In this document: in pieces, positions 1 through 8,925 of the stretch | How positions within the stretch are numbered: position 1 is the first letter of the stretch | Layout: every line of letters begins with the position of its first letter | Origin: JABISG01 sp963581435 | GTDB lineage: Bacteria; Planctomycetota; Planctomycetia; Planctomycetales; Planctomycetaceae | Direction: 5' to 3' | Length of the DNA stretch: 30,532 nucleotides | NCBI GenBank assembly: GCA_963581435.1 | Contig: CAUZOL010000045.1 | Location: 1 to 30,532 of the forward strand | Notes under the pieces: model-generated | The model's database searches: none | What the model was told of the DNA's origin: nothing | Seen by the model: the letters and a program-made list of their open reading frames with translations, nothing else | Position numbers and translations under genes: made by a program

Positions 1-689
1 CCGAACTCTCCGAAGACGACAAAAGCAGCTTCGTGCCAAGATTGTGGGCCGGCAAGAAAGTCGATTTCTTGTTGAACGAACTAAGAAAATCATCCCCCGG
101 CGACATGAACCAGGAACTGGTCGATGAGGTCACGTATCTGGCAAAACGCTACGGCATCATCACCCCCTACACCAGTTATTTGATGGCCGATGACTTAGCT
201 GCCGGAGGACAGAACGGTCAGCCAGCGGCGGCGACGCGACCGGGATTTGGGCGGCGACAACTTCTGGGGCGGCTGGCGGACGAATCGAAGCCGGCGGCGG
301 ATGGTGCTGTTCGCGAGAGTCGCGTTCGGGATTCGAAGAAGCTGGCAAAAGCCCGGAGTGAAAGCTCACGCAGCGGAGGGGTCGCTGCATTTGGCGCGGC
401 CGTTGAAGAGCAATTGGCCCTGTCGCAAAAGGGGGAGAAGAAACGTTCGTCGTTGGAAGCCATCCGCTACATCGGTTCGCGAACGTTCTACAAACGTGGC
501 AAGCAATGGGAACAGGGGACTTTCGATTCGTCGAAGGACAAGTCGATCAAAACAATCGAAATCGGCTCAGACGAATATCTCAAATTGCTCAAAGACGATC
601 CGCGGCTGGCCAAGTACCTCGCGCTTGGCGACGTACTGTTGGAGGTCAAGAAGAAATGGTACCGCGTCGAGGCGCGCAAACGCGGTTGA
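1..689 (+). CDS. 3' end of a VIT/von Willebrand factor A-type protein (partial)
   Basis: The frame is open from the first bases of the window, so the gene starts outside and only about 229 C-terminal residues are seen. The visible part has a segment with LVDEVTYLAKRYGIITPYTS, typical of the region after the vWA domain in bacterial VIT-domain (inter-alpha-trypsin inhibitor-like) proteins. A low-complexity charged linker follows, then a closing region (GSRTFYKRGKQWEQGTF and LAKYLALGDVLLEV) that often ends such proteins in planctomycetes. The GTG at 33 is an internal valine codon, not a likely start. These proteins are usually exported or membrane-associated with unknown roles. The family call rests on remembered similarity of the tail only; the vWA and VIT domains are not in the window. 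Confidence 0.65.
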   Translation, partial: ELSEDDKSSFVPRLWAGKKVDFLLNELRKSSPGDMNQELVDEVTYLAKRYGIITPYTSYLMADDLAAGGQNGQPAAATRPGFGRRQLLGRLADESKPAADGAVRESRVRDSKKLAKARSESSRSGGVAAFGAAVEEQLALSQKGEKKRSSLEAIRYIGSRTFYKRGKQWEQGTFDSSKDKSIKTIEIGSDEYLKLLKDDPRLAKYLALGDVLLEVKKKWYRVEARKRG

Positions 690-727
690 TGTGAATTCAG
701 CGGCGAGCGTGTTGGATCGATCAGAAT

Positions 728-756
728 ATCAGGGGGCTTACACCCCCCGCTCGCCT
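728..756. repeat. Palindromic element, intergenic copy (family 1)
   Basis: A hairpin with arms ggggg and ccccc around the loop cttaca, followed by cgctcgcct. It lies between two converging genes and its last base overlaps the stop codon of the oxidoreductase gene. The flanks (atcag on the left, cgctcgcct on the right) match the two copies inside ileS at 15374-15419 and 15839-15882, but the stem bases differ in a compensated way. A short T-run follows on the + strand, so it may also act as a terminator. Confidence 0.75.
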
Positions 757-1904
757 CAGTTTTCTAGCATTGTCAGTGGATTGCGTCGGTTCTTTAGTGG
801 GAAGGAGACCGGGCCGCCGAGGCGGTGTGATTCGAATACACCGACAATCATTTCGGTCGCCGCGCGGGCATCGTACATGCTGCTTTCGGGCTGTCGATCT
901 TTTTCGATGGCGTCGATCAAATCGTGGACAGCAGCCAGATTAGCGCCTGCGTGGCTTTCGGCCTTGATCGGTTCGGGCTTATTGACTCCGGCCGAGGAAA
1001 TGGGCAGCCATTTCTTGCCGCTACGGCCGGGAGACCACGACGGGTCGCGCAGCAAATAGGCCGTCCGCAGGTATCCCGACTGAAATGCGATCGCTCCTTT
1101 GGAACCGTAGACCGTCAGGCCGAATCGCGACGGGCTGCCACCCATTCCCCGGTGGGACGCAAAAAAACCGTTGATGCCGTTACCGAACCGATACACTGCA
1201 TCGATACCATCACCGGCCAGCGGGCCGATGCCTTCGTTGCCGTCAACGACATGGGCAGCCGTCACCGGTTTCCCCTTCTCGGTCACCGTGGCAAAACACT
1301 CAAGCACATCCCCGGCCCTTGGTTCCGCCTTCATCGGCACAAACCCGCCGGCCAACGCCCGCATCAGGTCGAGCATGTGTGTGCCGAGAACCCACAGGTC
1401 TTCGCCGCCGCCGCGTCGCGCGTCTTCTTTTCCGCGGGCACGGATTTCCAGCACGTCGCCGATTTCACCCTGAGCGATCAATTTCTTCGCAATTTCCAAC
1501 TGCGGTGTGAATCGGTTGCCGTGCGCGATTTGAAGTTTGAGGTGCCGCATCTCGCAGGCGTGAATGATCTCGTCGGCCTCCTTCAGAGTCGGCGTGAACG
1601 GTTTTTCCATATACATGTGGCAACCGTGGTCGGCGGCCGCCATCGCCATCTCATGGTGTTTGTCGATCCAACGCTGACCAATGGCGATGATGTCCAGCTT
1701 TTCGACATCGAGCATCTTGCGGTAATCGGCGTAGGCACGTTTCGCGCCAGTCTTTTCTTTCGCCTTGGCGCGACCGCCATCGTGGTCGTCGGCGACTGCA
1801 ACCACTTCGCACTGCGGCAGGTGGCTCCAGACGGTGTCGAGACCGTGGCCGTAGTTGCCCTTGCCGGTCCGCCCGATGATGCCCACTCGATACGTCTTCG
1901 CCAT
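756..1904 (-). CDS. Gfo/Idh/MocA family oxidoreductase
   Basis: A 382-residue protein. The N-terminus MAKTYRVGIIGRTGKGNYGH carries a Rossmann-type dinucleotide-binding stretch, and the motif MYMEKPFTPTLKEAD contains the EKP signature of Gfo/Idh/MocA proteins. Family members are NAD(P)-dependent dehydrogenases acting on sugars, inositols or related polyols; the substrate cannot be read from the sequence. No export signal is seen, so it is probably cytoplasmic. The start at 1904 was chosen over an upstream in-frame ATG at 1943 because a purine-rich GGGGAG ribosome site lies about 7 bases before it and family homology begins there. It is divergent from the ABC transporter operon across a 273-bp gap. 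The stop codon touches a palindromic repeat. Confidence 0.9.
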   Translation of the reverse strand: MAKTYRVGIIGRTGKGNYGHGLDTVWSHLPQCEVVAVADDHDGGRAKAKEKTGAKRAYADYRKMLDVEKLDIIAIGQRWIDKHHEMAMAAADHGCHMYMEKPFTPTLKEADEIIHACEMRHLKLQIAHGNRFTPQLEIAKKLIAQGEIGDVLEIRARGKEDARRGGGEDLWVLGTHMLDLMRALAGGFVPMKAEPRAGDVLECFATVTEKGKPVTAAHVVDGNEGIGPLAGDGIDAVYRFGNGINGFFASHRGMGGSPSRFGLTVYGSKGAIAFQSGYLRTAYLLRDPSWSPGRSGKKWLPISSAGVNKPEPIKAESHAGANLAAVHDLIDAIEKDRQPESSMYDARAATEMIVGVFESHRLGGPVSFPLKNRRNPLTMLEN

Positions 1905-2177
1905 CAGGTTGCTCCCCTGTCGCAGATCGATTCGAATATTCAATCATCATCTTCGCAAATCCACGAGTAATCGCAAGCCGTGAATTGCCTCGGTCATCAC
2001 CTGGCCCCAACTAGCTGGCCTTGCCGCAATGAATACAACTTGCCAGAATCAACGCGCACAGGGAATGTTGAACGAGAAATTGGAACACCTCAAACGCGCA
2101 CGATTACAAGATTGGCTGTTTGCCGATTGAGCGTCGTTGCGTTGAGGGCTACGCCGCATCGAAGAAGGGAATCTCCA

Positions 2178-4106
2178 ATGATCATCCAAGCGAAACGAGT
2201 GACGTACTTCGCTGCTCTTCTTGCCAGCCTCACATTGTTTACCGGTTGTTTTGGTTCGTCGTCGAGCAATCAAGGCTCAAGCGGCGGTGACGAAGCAGTG
2301 ACCGCCAAGGTCGTGGATCCCGAGGGCGATGCGTCGGTTTCTGCCGAGGATGGCGGCCCCGGCTTTACGGGCGAAGGATGGACGACCGTCGAACCGGCAC
2401 CGTTGGGCGATCCGAAAGCGGTCAAAGGCGGGACGATGCTGACCAGCATGCCCAACTGGCCGGAGAACCTGCGAGTTTACGGGACCGGTTCGAATACGTT
2501 TCTCAACTCGATCATGCAGGAACTCTGCTACGAGGCGTTGTTGGAACTCGATCCGAATACGCAGAAGTTCGTTCCCAGCCTGGCGAGTCACTGGAAGGTT
2601 TCCGAAGACCAGATGACCTTCACCTACCGAATCGATCCCCGCGCCCATTGGAGCGACGGAAAACCGGTGACCAGTGACGATGTGATTGCAACGTACCGGC
2701 TGATCGCCGACGAGACTCTGGTCGATCCGGCAAGTCGCGAAGCCATTGTCGCAAAAATGGAAGAACCGGTCGCCAAGTCGAAATACATTTTTGAGGTGAA
2801 ATGCAAAGAGAAGAATTGGCGCAACTTCATCTCAATGGGCGGCATGGCAATTCTTCCATCTCACGAAATCAAGGACCTCAAGGGAAGCGACTACCTCGAT
2901 AAGTACAACTTCAAATACACGGCCGGCAGCGGCCCATATATCGTTCACCAAGCCGACATCAAAGAAAACGAATCGCTGACGTTGACCCGCCGCAAAGATT
3001 ACTGGGGGGCCAGTCTGCCGCGGAACGAGGGGGTTAACAATATCGACAAGATTCGTTTTCAGGTGATTCGCGATCAGCGGTTATCGTTCGATAAGGCGTG
3101 CAAAGGCGAACTCGATTTTGCCGTGGTCTATACCGCTAAGTGGTGGGTCGAAGATATCCCGGGATTGGAAGCAGTCGAAAACGGCCATCTCGTTCCGCAG
3201 AAGATTTATACGAAGTACCCGCAGGGCATTCAGGGGCTGGCGTTCAACATGCACAAGCCGCCGCTGGACGACATTCGCGTTCGCAAAGCAATAGCCCACC
3301 TGTACGACCGCAAGACAATGTTGGAGAAGTTTGCATACAACCAATACGATCCGCTGAAGTCCTATTATCCCGGTGGCGACGCCGAAAATCCCGACAACAA
3401 GACGGTCGGGTACGATCCCCGCGCGGCCGCGAAGTTGCTGGAAGAGGCGGGTTGGAGCAAACGCGGCACGGATGGCATTCTTGAGAAGGACGGCAAGCGT
3501 CTGAGCTTCACACTCACCTACCGCACACCCGGTTTGGAAAAGTACTTCACCACATTAAAGGAAGATGCCAAGAAAGCGGGCGTTGAATTCAAACTGAGCC
3601 TGACGACTCCCGAAACGCAATGGAAGAACACACAGGAACGCAATTTCGAGATCGTCAGTCAGGCGTGGGGAGCGATTCTGTTCCCGTCACCGGAGTCGAG
3701 CTGGCACAGCAAAATGGCCGACGCCGAGGGAAGCACGAACATTACCGGATTTGCCAATCCCGAAGTTGATAAAATTATTGAGAAGTACAACGCGGAATTC
3801 GACCTCGAAAAACGGACGGCGATGCTCCGAGACATCGATGCGATCGTCTTTAACGAACACCCCTACGCATTGGCGTGGTATCTTCCGTGTGAACGGCTGT
3901 TGTACTGGAACAAGTTTGGCACGCCGGAAACGGTGCTGCCGAAGTATTCCGATTGGCGAACCGTTTTTGCCGTTTGGTGGGTCGATCCTTCGAAGGAGAA
4001 AGCCCTCAAGGCAGCGCGAAAAAGTGGAGCGAAGTTATTGCCAATACCGCCGAAGGAATTGCGGCCCTGGGATGGAGATACCGGCAAGACGGCCGCATTG
4101 AACTAG
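2178..4106 (+). CDS. Peptide-type ABC transporter substrate-binding lipoprotein (family 5)
   Basis: A 642-residue extracellular solute-binding protein of family 5. The start at 2178 has AAGGGA about 8 bases upstream and begins a lipoprotein signal peptide: Lys6-Arg7, a hydrophobic stretch, then LFTGC with the lipid-carrying cysteine at residue 24. A Ser/Gly-rich linker follows. Typical family segments are SLASHWKVSEDQMTFTYRI, HWSDGKPVTSDDV and FNMHKPPLDDIRVRKAI. It is the first gene of the operon with two permeases and two ATPases downstream, so it should deliver a peptide-like ligand to that importer. The pattern around DDIRVRKAIAHLYDRKTM and YYPGG recalls YejA-type binding proteins, which fits the Yej-like permeases, but the true substrate is unknown. 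Confidence 0.92.
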   Translation: MIIQAKRVTYFAALLASLTLFTGCFGSSSSNQGSSGGDEAVTAKVVDPEGDASVSAEDGGPGFTGEGWTTVEPAPLGDPKAVKGGTMLTSMPNWPENLRVYGTGSNTFLNSIMQELCYEALLELDPNTQKFVPSLASHWKVSEDQMTFTYRIDPRAHWSDGKPVTSDDVIATYRLIADETLVDPASREAIVAKMEEPVAKSKYIFEVKCKEKNWRNFISMGGMAILPSHEIKDLKGSDYLDKYNFKYTAGSGPYIVHQADIKENESLTLTRRKDYWGASLPRNEGVNNIDKIRFQVIRDQRLSFDKACKGELDFAVVYTAKWWVEDIPGLEAVENGHLVPQKIYTKYPQGIQGLAFNMHKPPLDDIRVRKAIAHLYDRKTMLEKFAYNQYDPLKSYYPGGDAENPDNKTVGYDPRAAAKLLEEAGWSKRGTDGILEKDGKRLSFTLTYRTPGLEKYFTTLKEDAKKAGVEFKLSLTTPETQWKNTQERNFEIVSQAWGAILFPSPESSWHSKMADAEGSTNITGFANPEVDKIIEKYNAEFDLEKRTAMLRDIDAIVFNEHPYALAWYLPCERLLYWNKFGTPETVLPKYSDWRTVFAVWWVDPSKEKALKAARKSGAKLLPIPPKELRPWDGDTGKTAALN

Positions 4107-4155
4107 CGGCGCGCGTGGACTGAAATAACTCGGTTAGCCGCGATGCGAAGTCTTC

Positions 4156-4180
4156 GTAGCGGAGCGATTCGCTCCGCTAC
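4156..4180. repeat. Short perfect palindrome in the operon gap
   Basis: gtagcggagcg and its reverse complement are separated by only 3 bases, with a further partial gctacg echo just downstream (to 4190). It lies in the 95-bp gap between the binding-protein gene and the first permease gene, a usual place for REP-like hairpins that stabilise the upstream message or dampen downstream expression. There is no T-run, so it is not a classic terminator. Confidence 0.75.
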
Positions 4181-4201
4181 ATTCGCTACGGAAAGCGTAC
4201 T

Positions 4202-5317
4202 ATGACGGCGTATTTTACCCGACGCCTGCTGTTGATCATCCCGACATTTCTGGGCGTGACCATCATCGCGTTCACCATCACTCGCCTGCTACCCGGCGGG
4301 CCGATGGAGCGGGAGATTATGCGCATTCGTCAGGCGTCGGCCGGCGGTGAAGGAGGTGCCGCAGCGGCCAGCATCACCGATCCCACGGCCGCCATTCCCA
4401 GAGAATCGCTCGAACAACTCAAGAAACAGTTCGATCTCGACAAGCCGGGCTACATCGCTTATTTCCATTGGCTGGGCCGCATCGTGCGGCTCGATCTGGG
4501 CGAGTCGTACGCGTACCGCGAGCCGGTGTGGGATCTCATCATCCAACGTTTACCGGTCAGCATGACATTCGGCATTACCGGGTTCTTGTGCGCCTATTTG
4601 ATTTCCGTTCCATTGGGGATATTCAAAGCCTTACGTCATGGTTCGGGATTTGATTTTGCCTCGTCGGCGGTCGTGTTTGTCGGCTACTCAATTCCAGGTT
4701 GGGCATTGGGAGTGCTGCTGCTGTTATTTCTGGCGAGCGGACGCTTCTTCGATGTGTTTCCATTGGGCGACATGAAGACGAACTCCTACGACGGATTACC
4801 GGCGCTGGCCAGGATGATCGACGACGATCAGGATGCTGTGAGCGATGAATACGGAGCGATGGAATGGGACCGGCTCTCTCCGGCAGCCAAATTCATCGAC
4901 AGGCTCTATCACATGTTCCTGCCGGTCTTCTGTTACATGATGGGAAGCTTCGCCTCGCTGACCATTCTGACCAAGAACTCGCTGATGGAGAACCTGGGGC
5001 AGGATTACGTACGGACGGCATTTGCAAAAGGTCTCGCGCCGCGGCGCGTCATATTTTTGCACACGCTACGCAACTCGCTGATTCCGCTGGCAACCGGCTT
5101 GGGGCACGCGCTCAGCTATATTATGGCCGGCTCGTATCTCATCGAATGGGTCTTCAACATCGACGGCATCGGCTATCTCGGGTACACCTCGCTCGTCGGT
5201 GTCGATTACACCGTCGTGATGGGCGTTCTCGCCATCAACACCGTCCTCATTCTGATGGGCAATATTTTTTCCGACATCCTGTATGCAATGATCGATCCGC
5301 GCATTCGTTTTGAATGA
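4202..5317 (+). CDS. yejB: ABC transporter permease, YejB/DppB-like
   Basis: A 371-residue inner-membrane permease. It opens with a membrane segment (LLLIIPTFLGVTIIAFTITR) and the PGGP motif common to DppB/OppB/YejB proteins. The cytoplasmic EAA-type loop lies around RTAFAKGLAPRRVIFLHTLRN, which contacts the ATPases. After FFDVFPLGDM there is a long charged loop before the segment HMFLPVFCYMMGSFASLTIL; an extension here and the following TKNSLMENLGQDYV resemble YejB more than DppB. It follows the binding-protein gene by 95 bp and precedes the second permease by 128 bp, both gaps holding palindromes. Yej transporters import oligopeptides and microcin C in enterobacteria; whether that applies here is inference. 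The plain family assignment is secure, the Yej label less so. Confidence 0.88.
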   Translation: MTAYFTRRLLLIIPTFLGVTIIAFTITRLLPGGPMEREIMRIRQASAGGEGGAAAASITDPTAAIPRESLEQLKKQFDLDKPGYIAYFHWLGRIVRLDLGESYAYREPVWDLIIQRLPVSMTFGITGFLCAYLISVPLGIFKALRHGSGFDFASSAVVFVGYSIPGWALGVLLLLFLASGRFFDVFPLGDMKTNSYDGLPALARMIDDDQDAVSDEYGAMEWDRLSPAAKFIDRLYHMFLPVFCYMMGSFASLTILTKNSLMENLGQDYVRTAFAKGLAPRRVIFLHTLRNSLIPLATGLGHALSYIMAGSYLIEWVFNIDGIGYLGYTSLVGVDYTVVMGVLAINTVLILMGNIFSDILYAMIDPRIRFE

Positions 5318-5326
5318 TCTCACGAT

Positions 5327-5388
5327 GGGTGCAATTGGCGTGTCGCCAGTGCGATGCGAGGAACACTGGCGACACGCCAGTGGCACCC
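5327..5388. repeat. Long inverted repeat between the two permease genes
   Basis: A perfect 16-base inverted repeat (tggcgtgtcgccagtg at 5336-5351, its complement at 5364-5379) is enclosed by gggtgc at 5327 and gcaccc ending at 5388. The arms are themselves partly self-complementary. There is no T-run. It begins 9 bases after the yejB-like stop and fills half of the 128-bp gap. It is probably a REP or MITE-like dispersed repeat; other copies would be expected elsewhere in the genome. Confidence 0.8.
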
Positions 5389-5445
5389 CAAAAACAGCCA
5401 CGAGCTTAAGCGTTTCCAACTCCGCAATTATCCTTCCGAAGAACC

Positions 5446-6549
5446 ATGAAACCAGAAAAGCACCTCTCTCCATTTCGATTGCGGCTGCGGCGATTTCGTC
5501 GTATGAAGCGCGGATACTATAGCTTTGTGCTGCTCATTGGCACGTATCTGCTGTCGTTCTTTCTGCCGTTCATTATGAGCAACCGGGCGATCATCGTTCG
5601 GCATGAGGGTTCGTACTACTTTCCGGCAGCCAAAACGTACTTCTATGATACATTCGGCTTCGGCAGCGAAAATATACACCTTTCGACTGTGTTCAATCAG
5701 TTGGCCGACGACGGTTTGCCACGACAGGGGGAAGCCGATTATCGGCAGTTGAAACGTGAGCTTGCGGAACAGACCGATACGGGAAACTTCGCAATTCTGC
5801 CGCCCATCCCTTACCACCCCAACGAGGGCTTTCTGAAACTGGAAGGCGCACCGCCGCATTCCCCATCAGCCGAACATTGGTTCGGAACCGACGACCGCGC
5901 ACGCGATATCCTCGTGCGGCTGGCTTACGGTTATCGCATCTCCATCAGCTTTGCGCTGATGGTCACCGGCGTGGCCTATACATTCGGCATTCTGGCGGGG
6001 GCAATACTCGGTTTTTACGGACGGTGGATCGACATCATCGGCCAGCGGCTCGTAGAAATCTGGGGAGCCATTCCGTTTCTGTACACGGTCATTATTCTGT
6101 CGGCGATTTTCAGTCCCAGCTTTCTGCTGTTGAGCAGCATTTTGTCGGCCTTCGGCTGGATGGGAATTACCTATTACATTCGCGGTGAATTCTACCGCGA
6201 GAAGTCGAAAGACTACGTTGCCGCCGCGATTGCGACGGGCGAGAACAATCTGACAATTATCGTGCGACACATTCTGCCGAACGCGCTGACCCCCGTCATT
6301 ACGTTTGCCCCGTTTGCGATTGTCGCCACCATTGTGTCGTTGGTCTCCCTCGACTTTCTGGGATTTGGCCTGCCGGCACCAACCGCCAGTTGGGGGGAAC
6401 TGCTCAAGCAGGCCAAGGCCGACGTGAAGGTCTGGCATATGGTGGTCTTTCCGTTGGGGGCGATGTTCGTCACGTTGCAGCTCGTCGTTTTCATCGGTGA
6501 AGCGGTTCGCGAAGCGTTTGACCCCAAAGTCTTCAGCAGGTTACGTTGA
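5446..6549 (+). CDS. yejE: ABC transporter permease, YejE/DppC-like
   Basis: A 367-residue permease. A basic N-terminus (RLRLRRFRRMKRGYYS) precedes the first membrane segment. A long extracytoplasmic loop follows, with RAIIVRHEGSYYFPAAKTYF and later HWFGTDDRARDILVRLAYG, the usual entry into the DppC-type transmembrane domain. The EAA loop is near DYVAAAIATGENNLTIIVRH, and the end has SLDFLGFGLP and FIGEAVREAFDP. The long N-terminal loop with the HEGSYYFP stretch and the C-terminal GEAVREAFDP closely recall YejE. The stop overlaps the start of the next gene (TGATG), so translation of permease and ATPase is probably coupled. Confidence 0.9.
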   Translation: MKPEKHLSPFRLRLRRFRRMKRGYYSFVLLIGTYLLSFFLPFIMSNRAIIVRHEGSYYFPAAKTYFYDTFGFGSENIHLSTVFNQLADDGLPRQGEADYRQLKRELAEQTDTGNFAILPPIPYHPNEGFLKLEGAPPHSPSAEHWFGTDDRARDILVRLAYGYRISISFALMVTGVAYTFGILAGAILGFYGRWIDIIGQRLVEIWGAIPFLYTVIILSAIFSPSFLLLSSILSAFGWMGITYYIRGEFYREKSKDYVAAAIATGENNLTIIVRHILPNALTPVITFAPFAIVATIVSLVSLDFLGFGLPAPTASWGELLKQAKADVKVWHMVVFPLGAMFVTLQLVVFIGEAVREAFDPKVFSRLR

Positions 6550-7586
6550 TGGATACCGCACAGCAAGAAAAACCTGCGCCGACAACGGAGTCCCCTCAGC
6601 CGACGCTGAGCGTGCGTGGCCTCGAGGTCAACTTTCGTGTGGAAGGCGGAACCGCAACAGCCGTCGGTGGCGTTTCCTTCGATGTGTTTCCTGGCGAAGT
6701 GCTCGGCATCGTCGGCGAATCGGGATCGGGGAAGTCGGTCACCGCGTTATCGCTGCTGCGGCTGATTCCCGACCCGCCCGGAAAAATTGCCGCCGGTGAA
6801 ATCATCCTGCAGGGAACCAACCTGCTCGAATTGCCCTACGACAAAATGCGCGATGTGCGCGGCAATCAAATCGCGATGATCTTTCAGGAGCCAATGACTG
6901 CGTTGAATCCCGTTTTCACCATCGGGATGCAGGTGATGGAAACGGTGCTGACACACGAGAAAGTCACCCGCACTGAAGCGCGGGCGCGGGCGATCAGCAT
7001 GTTGGACGCCGTCGGGATTCCCGACGCCGCGAAACGGTTGGGCGATTATCCGCATCAATTCTCTGGAGGAATGCGGCAGCGCGTGATGATCGCGATGGCG
7101 CTTGTCTGCCACCCCACAATTCTCATCGCCGACGAACCGACAACCGCGCTCGATGTGACGACTCAGGCTCAGATTCTGGAATTGATGCTGGAACTGAAGG
7201 AGAAGCAAGCAGGGGCCTCGATCATTTTGATTACACACGATCTGGCCGTCGTCGCGGAAACATGCCAGCGCGTGATTGTGATGTACGGCGGAAAAGTCCA
7301 GGAAGTGGGTACGGTCGAGCAATTGTTCCACGCGCCTCAACACCCCTATACCAAGGGACTGTTGGCATCGCTTCCCGCCAGTGCCGAACAAGCGACCAAG
7401 CAAAAGCGGCTCTACACGATTCCCGGCAACGTGCCGTCGATTATGGAATTGCCCGTCGGCTGCAAGTTTTGTACGCGATGCGCCGACGTGACAGATCGCT
7501 GCCGCGCCGAAGAACCTTCGCTGCATGAACTCAGCAGCGGTCAGCTCGTGCGTTGCCATTTACTGGAGGAGGCAGCCGGTGGGTGA
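6549..7586 (+). CDS. ABC transporter ATP-binding protein, DppD/OppD-like
   Basis: A 345-residue cytoplasmic ATPase. The Walker A motif GESGSGKS is at residues 56-63, the ABC signature SGGMRQR near residue 173, and Walker B is ILIADEP followed by TTALDV. The C-terminus has the oligopeptide-transporter extension with VGCKFCTRCADVTDRC, a cysteine cluster that in OppD/DppD relatives binds an iron-sulfur cluster or structural metal. The ATG at 6549 overlaps the permease stop by one base. It should pair with the next ATPase to power the two permeases. In E. coli the Yej system uses one fused ATPase, YejF; here the two halves are separate genes. Confidence 0.93.
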   Translation: MDTAQQEKPAPTTESPQPTLSVRGLEVNFRVEGGTATAVGGVSFDVFPGEVLGIVGESGSGKSVTALSLLRLIPDPPGKIAAGEIILQGTNLLELPYDKMRDVRGNQIAMIFQEPMTALNPVFTIGMQVMETVLTHEKVTRTEARARAISMLDAVGIPDAAKRLGDYPHQFSGGMRQRVMIAMALVCHPTILIADEPTTALDVTTQAQILELMLELKEKQAGASIILITHDLAVVAETCQRVIVMYGGKVQEVGTVEQLFHAPQHPYTKGLLASLPASAEQATKQKRLYTIPGNVPSIMELPVGCKFCTRCADVTDRCRAEEPSLHELSSGQLVRCHLLEEAAGG

Positions 7587-8577
7587 GCCGTTGCTCGAAG
7601 TGCAAGATCTGGTGGTCCGCTATCCCATTTGGGGCGGTGTGCTGCGTCATAAGGTGGCCGAAGTTCACGCGGTGGACGGCGTGTCGTTTACCGTTCATCA
7701 GGGAGAAACACTGGGCTTGGTCGGCGAATCGGGCTGCGGTAAGACGACGGTCGGCAAGGCAATTTGTAACCTGTTGCGAGATACCGCTCCGGGCGTGCAT
7801 GTGGAGGGCAAGGTCCTCTTTCACACCAAGAACGGTGCTGTCGATCTGTTGGCATTGAGCCGACGTGCAATGCGACCGTATCGCTCGGAAGTTCAGGTGA
7901 TTTTCCAGGACCCCTTTTCGTCTCTCAACCCGCGCATGACGGTCCAGGAAATTGTCGAACGGCCGCTGAAGATTCACACGAAAGACAATCGCAAAGAACG
8001 GCGGCAGCGAGTTGCTTCGCTGCTCGATCGCGTTGGCCTGCAACCCGAATATGCGACGCGCTATCCGCACGAATTCTCCGGCGGGCAGCGGCAGCGAATC
8101 GGCATCGCGCGGGCGCTGGCGGTCAGGCCGCAAATCATCATCGCCGACGAGCCGGTGTCCGCTCTCGATGTCTCGGTCCAAAGCCAAGTGATCAACCTTC
8201 TGCAGGACTTGCAGGAAGAGTTCGGCCTGACCTACCTTTTTATCGCGCACGATCTGTCGATCGTTTACCACATCAGCAACCGAATCGCCGTCATGTATTT
8301 GGGAAACATCGTTGAAGTCGGTACCGCCGAGAACGTCTATCGAGCGCCGGCTCATCCGTATTCTCGCGCGCTGTTGTCGGCCGTGCCACAGCCGAACCCG
8401 ACGGCAGCCCGCGAGAAACGCATCGCACTAAACGGCGAGATCCCATCGCCGTTGAACAAGCCCACCGGATGCAGCTTCCATCCCCGCTGTCCCATCGCAA
8501 AATCGGAGTGTGCAGCCGAACTCCCAACGTTGCAGCCAAAGGAATCCGGCCAAATGGCAGCCTGTCCGCACACATAA
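7579..8577 (+). CDS. ABC transporter ATP-binding protein, DppF/OppF-like
   Basis: A 332-residue partner ATPase. The GTG at 7579 was chosen because a near-perfect GGAGGAGG site lies at 7565-7572 and family homology starts at EPLLEVQDLVVRYP. The longer frame beginning at 7525 would only add residues overlapping the upstream gene. Walker A GESGCGKT is at residues 49-56, the signature is SGGQRQR, and Walker B is IIIADEPVSALD. A C-terminal oligopeptide-transporter domain has GCSFHPRCPIAKSEC. It overlaps the previous ATPase by 8 bases, so the two are translationally coupled. It is the last gene of the operon; no clear terminator follows. Confidence 0.93.
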   Translation: MGEPLLEVQDLVVRYPIWGGVLRHKVAEVHAVDGVSFTVHQGETLGLVGESGCGKTTVGKAICNLLRDTAPGVHVEGKVLFHTKNGAVDLLALSRRAMRPYRSEVQVIFQDPFSSLNPRMTVQEIVERPLKIHTKDNRKERRQRVASLLDRVGLQPEYATRYPHEFSGGQRQRIGIARALAVRPQIIIADEPVSALDVSVQSQVINLLQDLQEEFGLTYLFIAHDLSIVYHISNRIAVMYLGNIVEVGTAENVYRAPAHPYSRALLSAVPQPNPTAAREKRIALNGEIPSPLNKPTGCSFHPRCPIAKSECAAELPTLQPKESGQMAACPHT

Positions 8578-8925
8578 CACAACGACTGCCGGTTGCGCGG
8601 AAAATTGTCCCAGCCAGACGGTTTTTCGAGTTTCCTCAAATCTCCGACTAACTGCTTGACATTCTCAAATGGCAGCAGCATACTCAACGCATCGGAGCTT
8701 GTTGTTGTCACTTGGCGCAGGGTGAAGAGACGACGCAGGCTGCGCAAATCGTTGACGGCTTGACGATTGATCCATCAACGGCTTTTGAAATTTGAATTGG
8801 AATTTCGTGAATGGTCGGACTGTGTGAGGTAGCTAACGGATTCTAATCGGTGCGCTATGGTGAAGTGGCGTATCGGTCACGTCGTGTCGGCGTGCAAAAC
8901 CATTTTGACCAAGGAGAAGACAGCC
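8578..8925. other. Gene-poor gap after the transporter operon
   Basis: About 350 bases with no open frame that looks coding on either strand and no convincing hairpin. It must hold the end of the transporter message and the promoter of the HMA-domain gene. I could not find a -35/-10 pair good enough to call; the best -10-like hexamer is TCTAAT at 8842-8847, without a good partner. Confidence 0.6.

Noticed and set aside
924..1970. 348-residue frame on the + strand opposite the Gfo/Idh gene
   Set aside because: It is the antisense shadow of a clearly recognised protein and shows no domain of its own.
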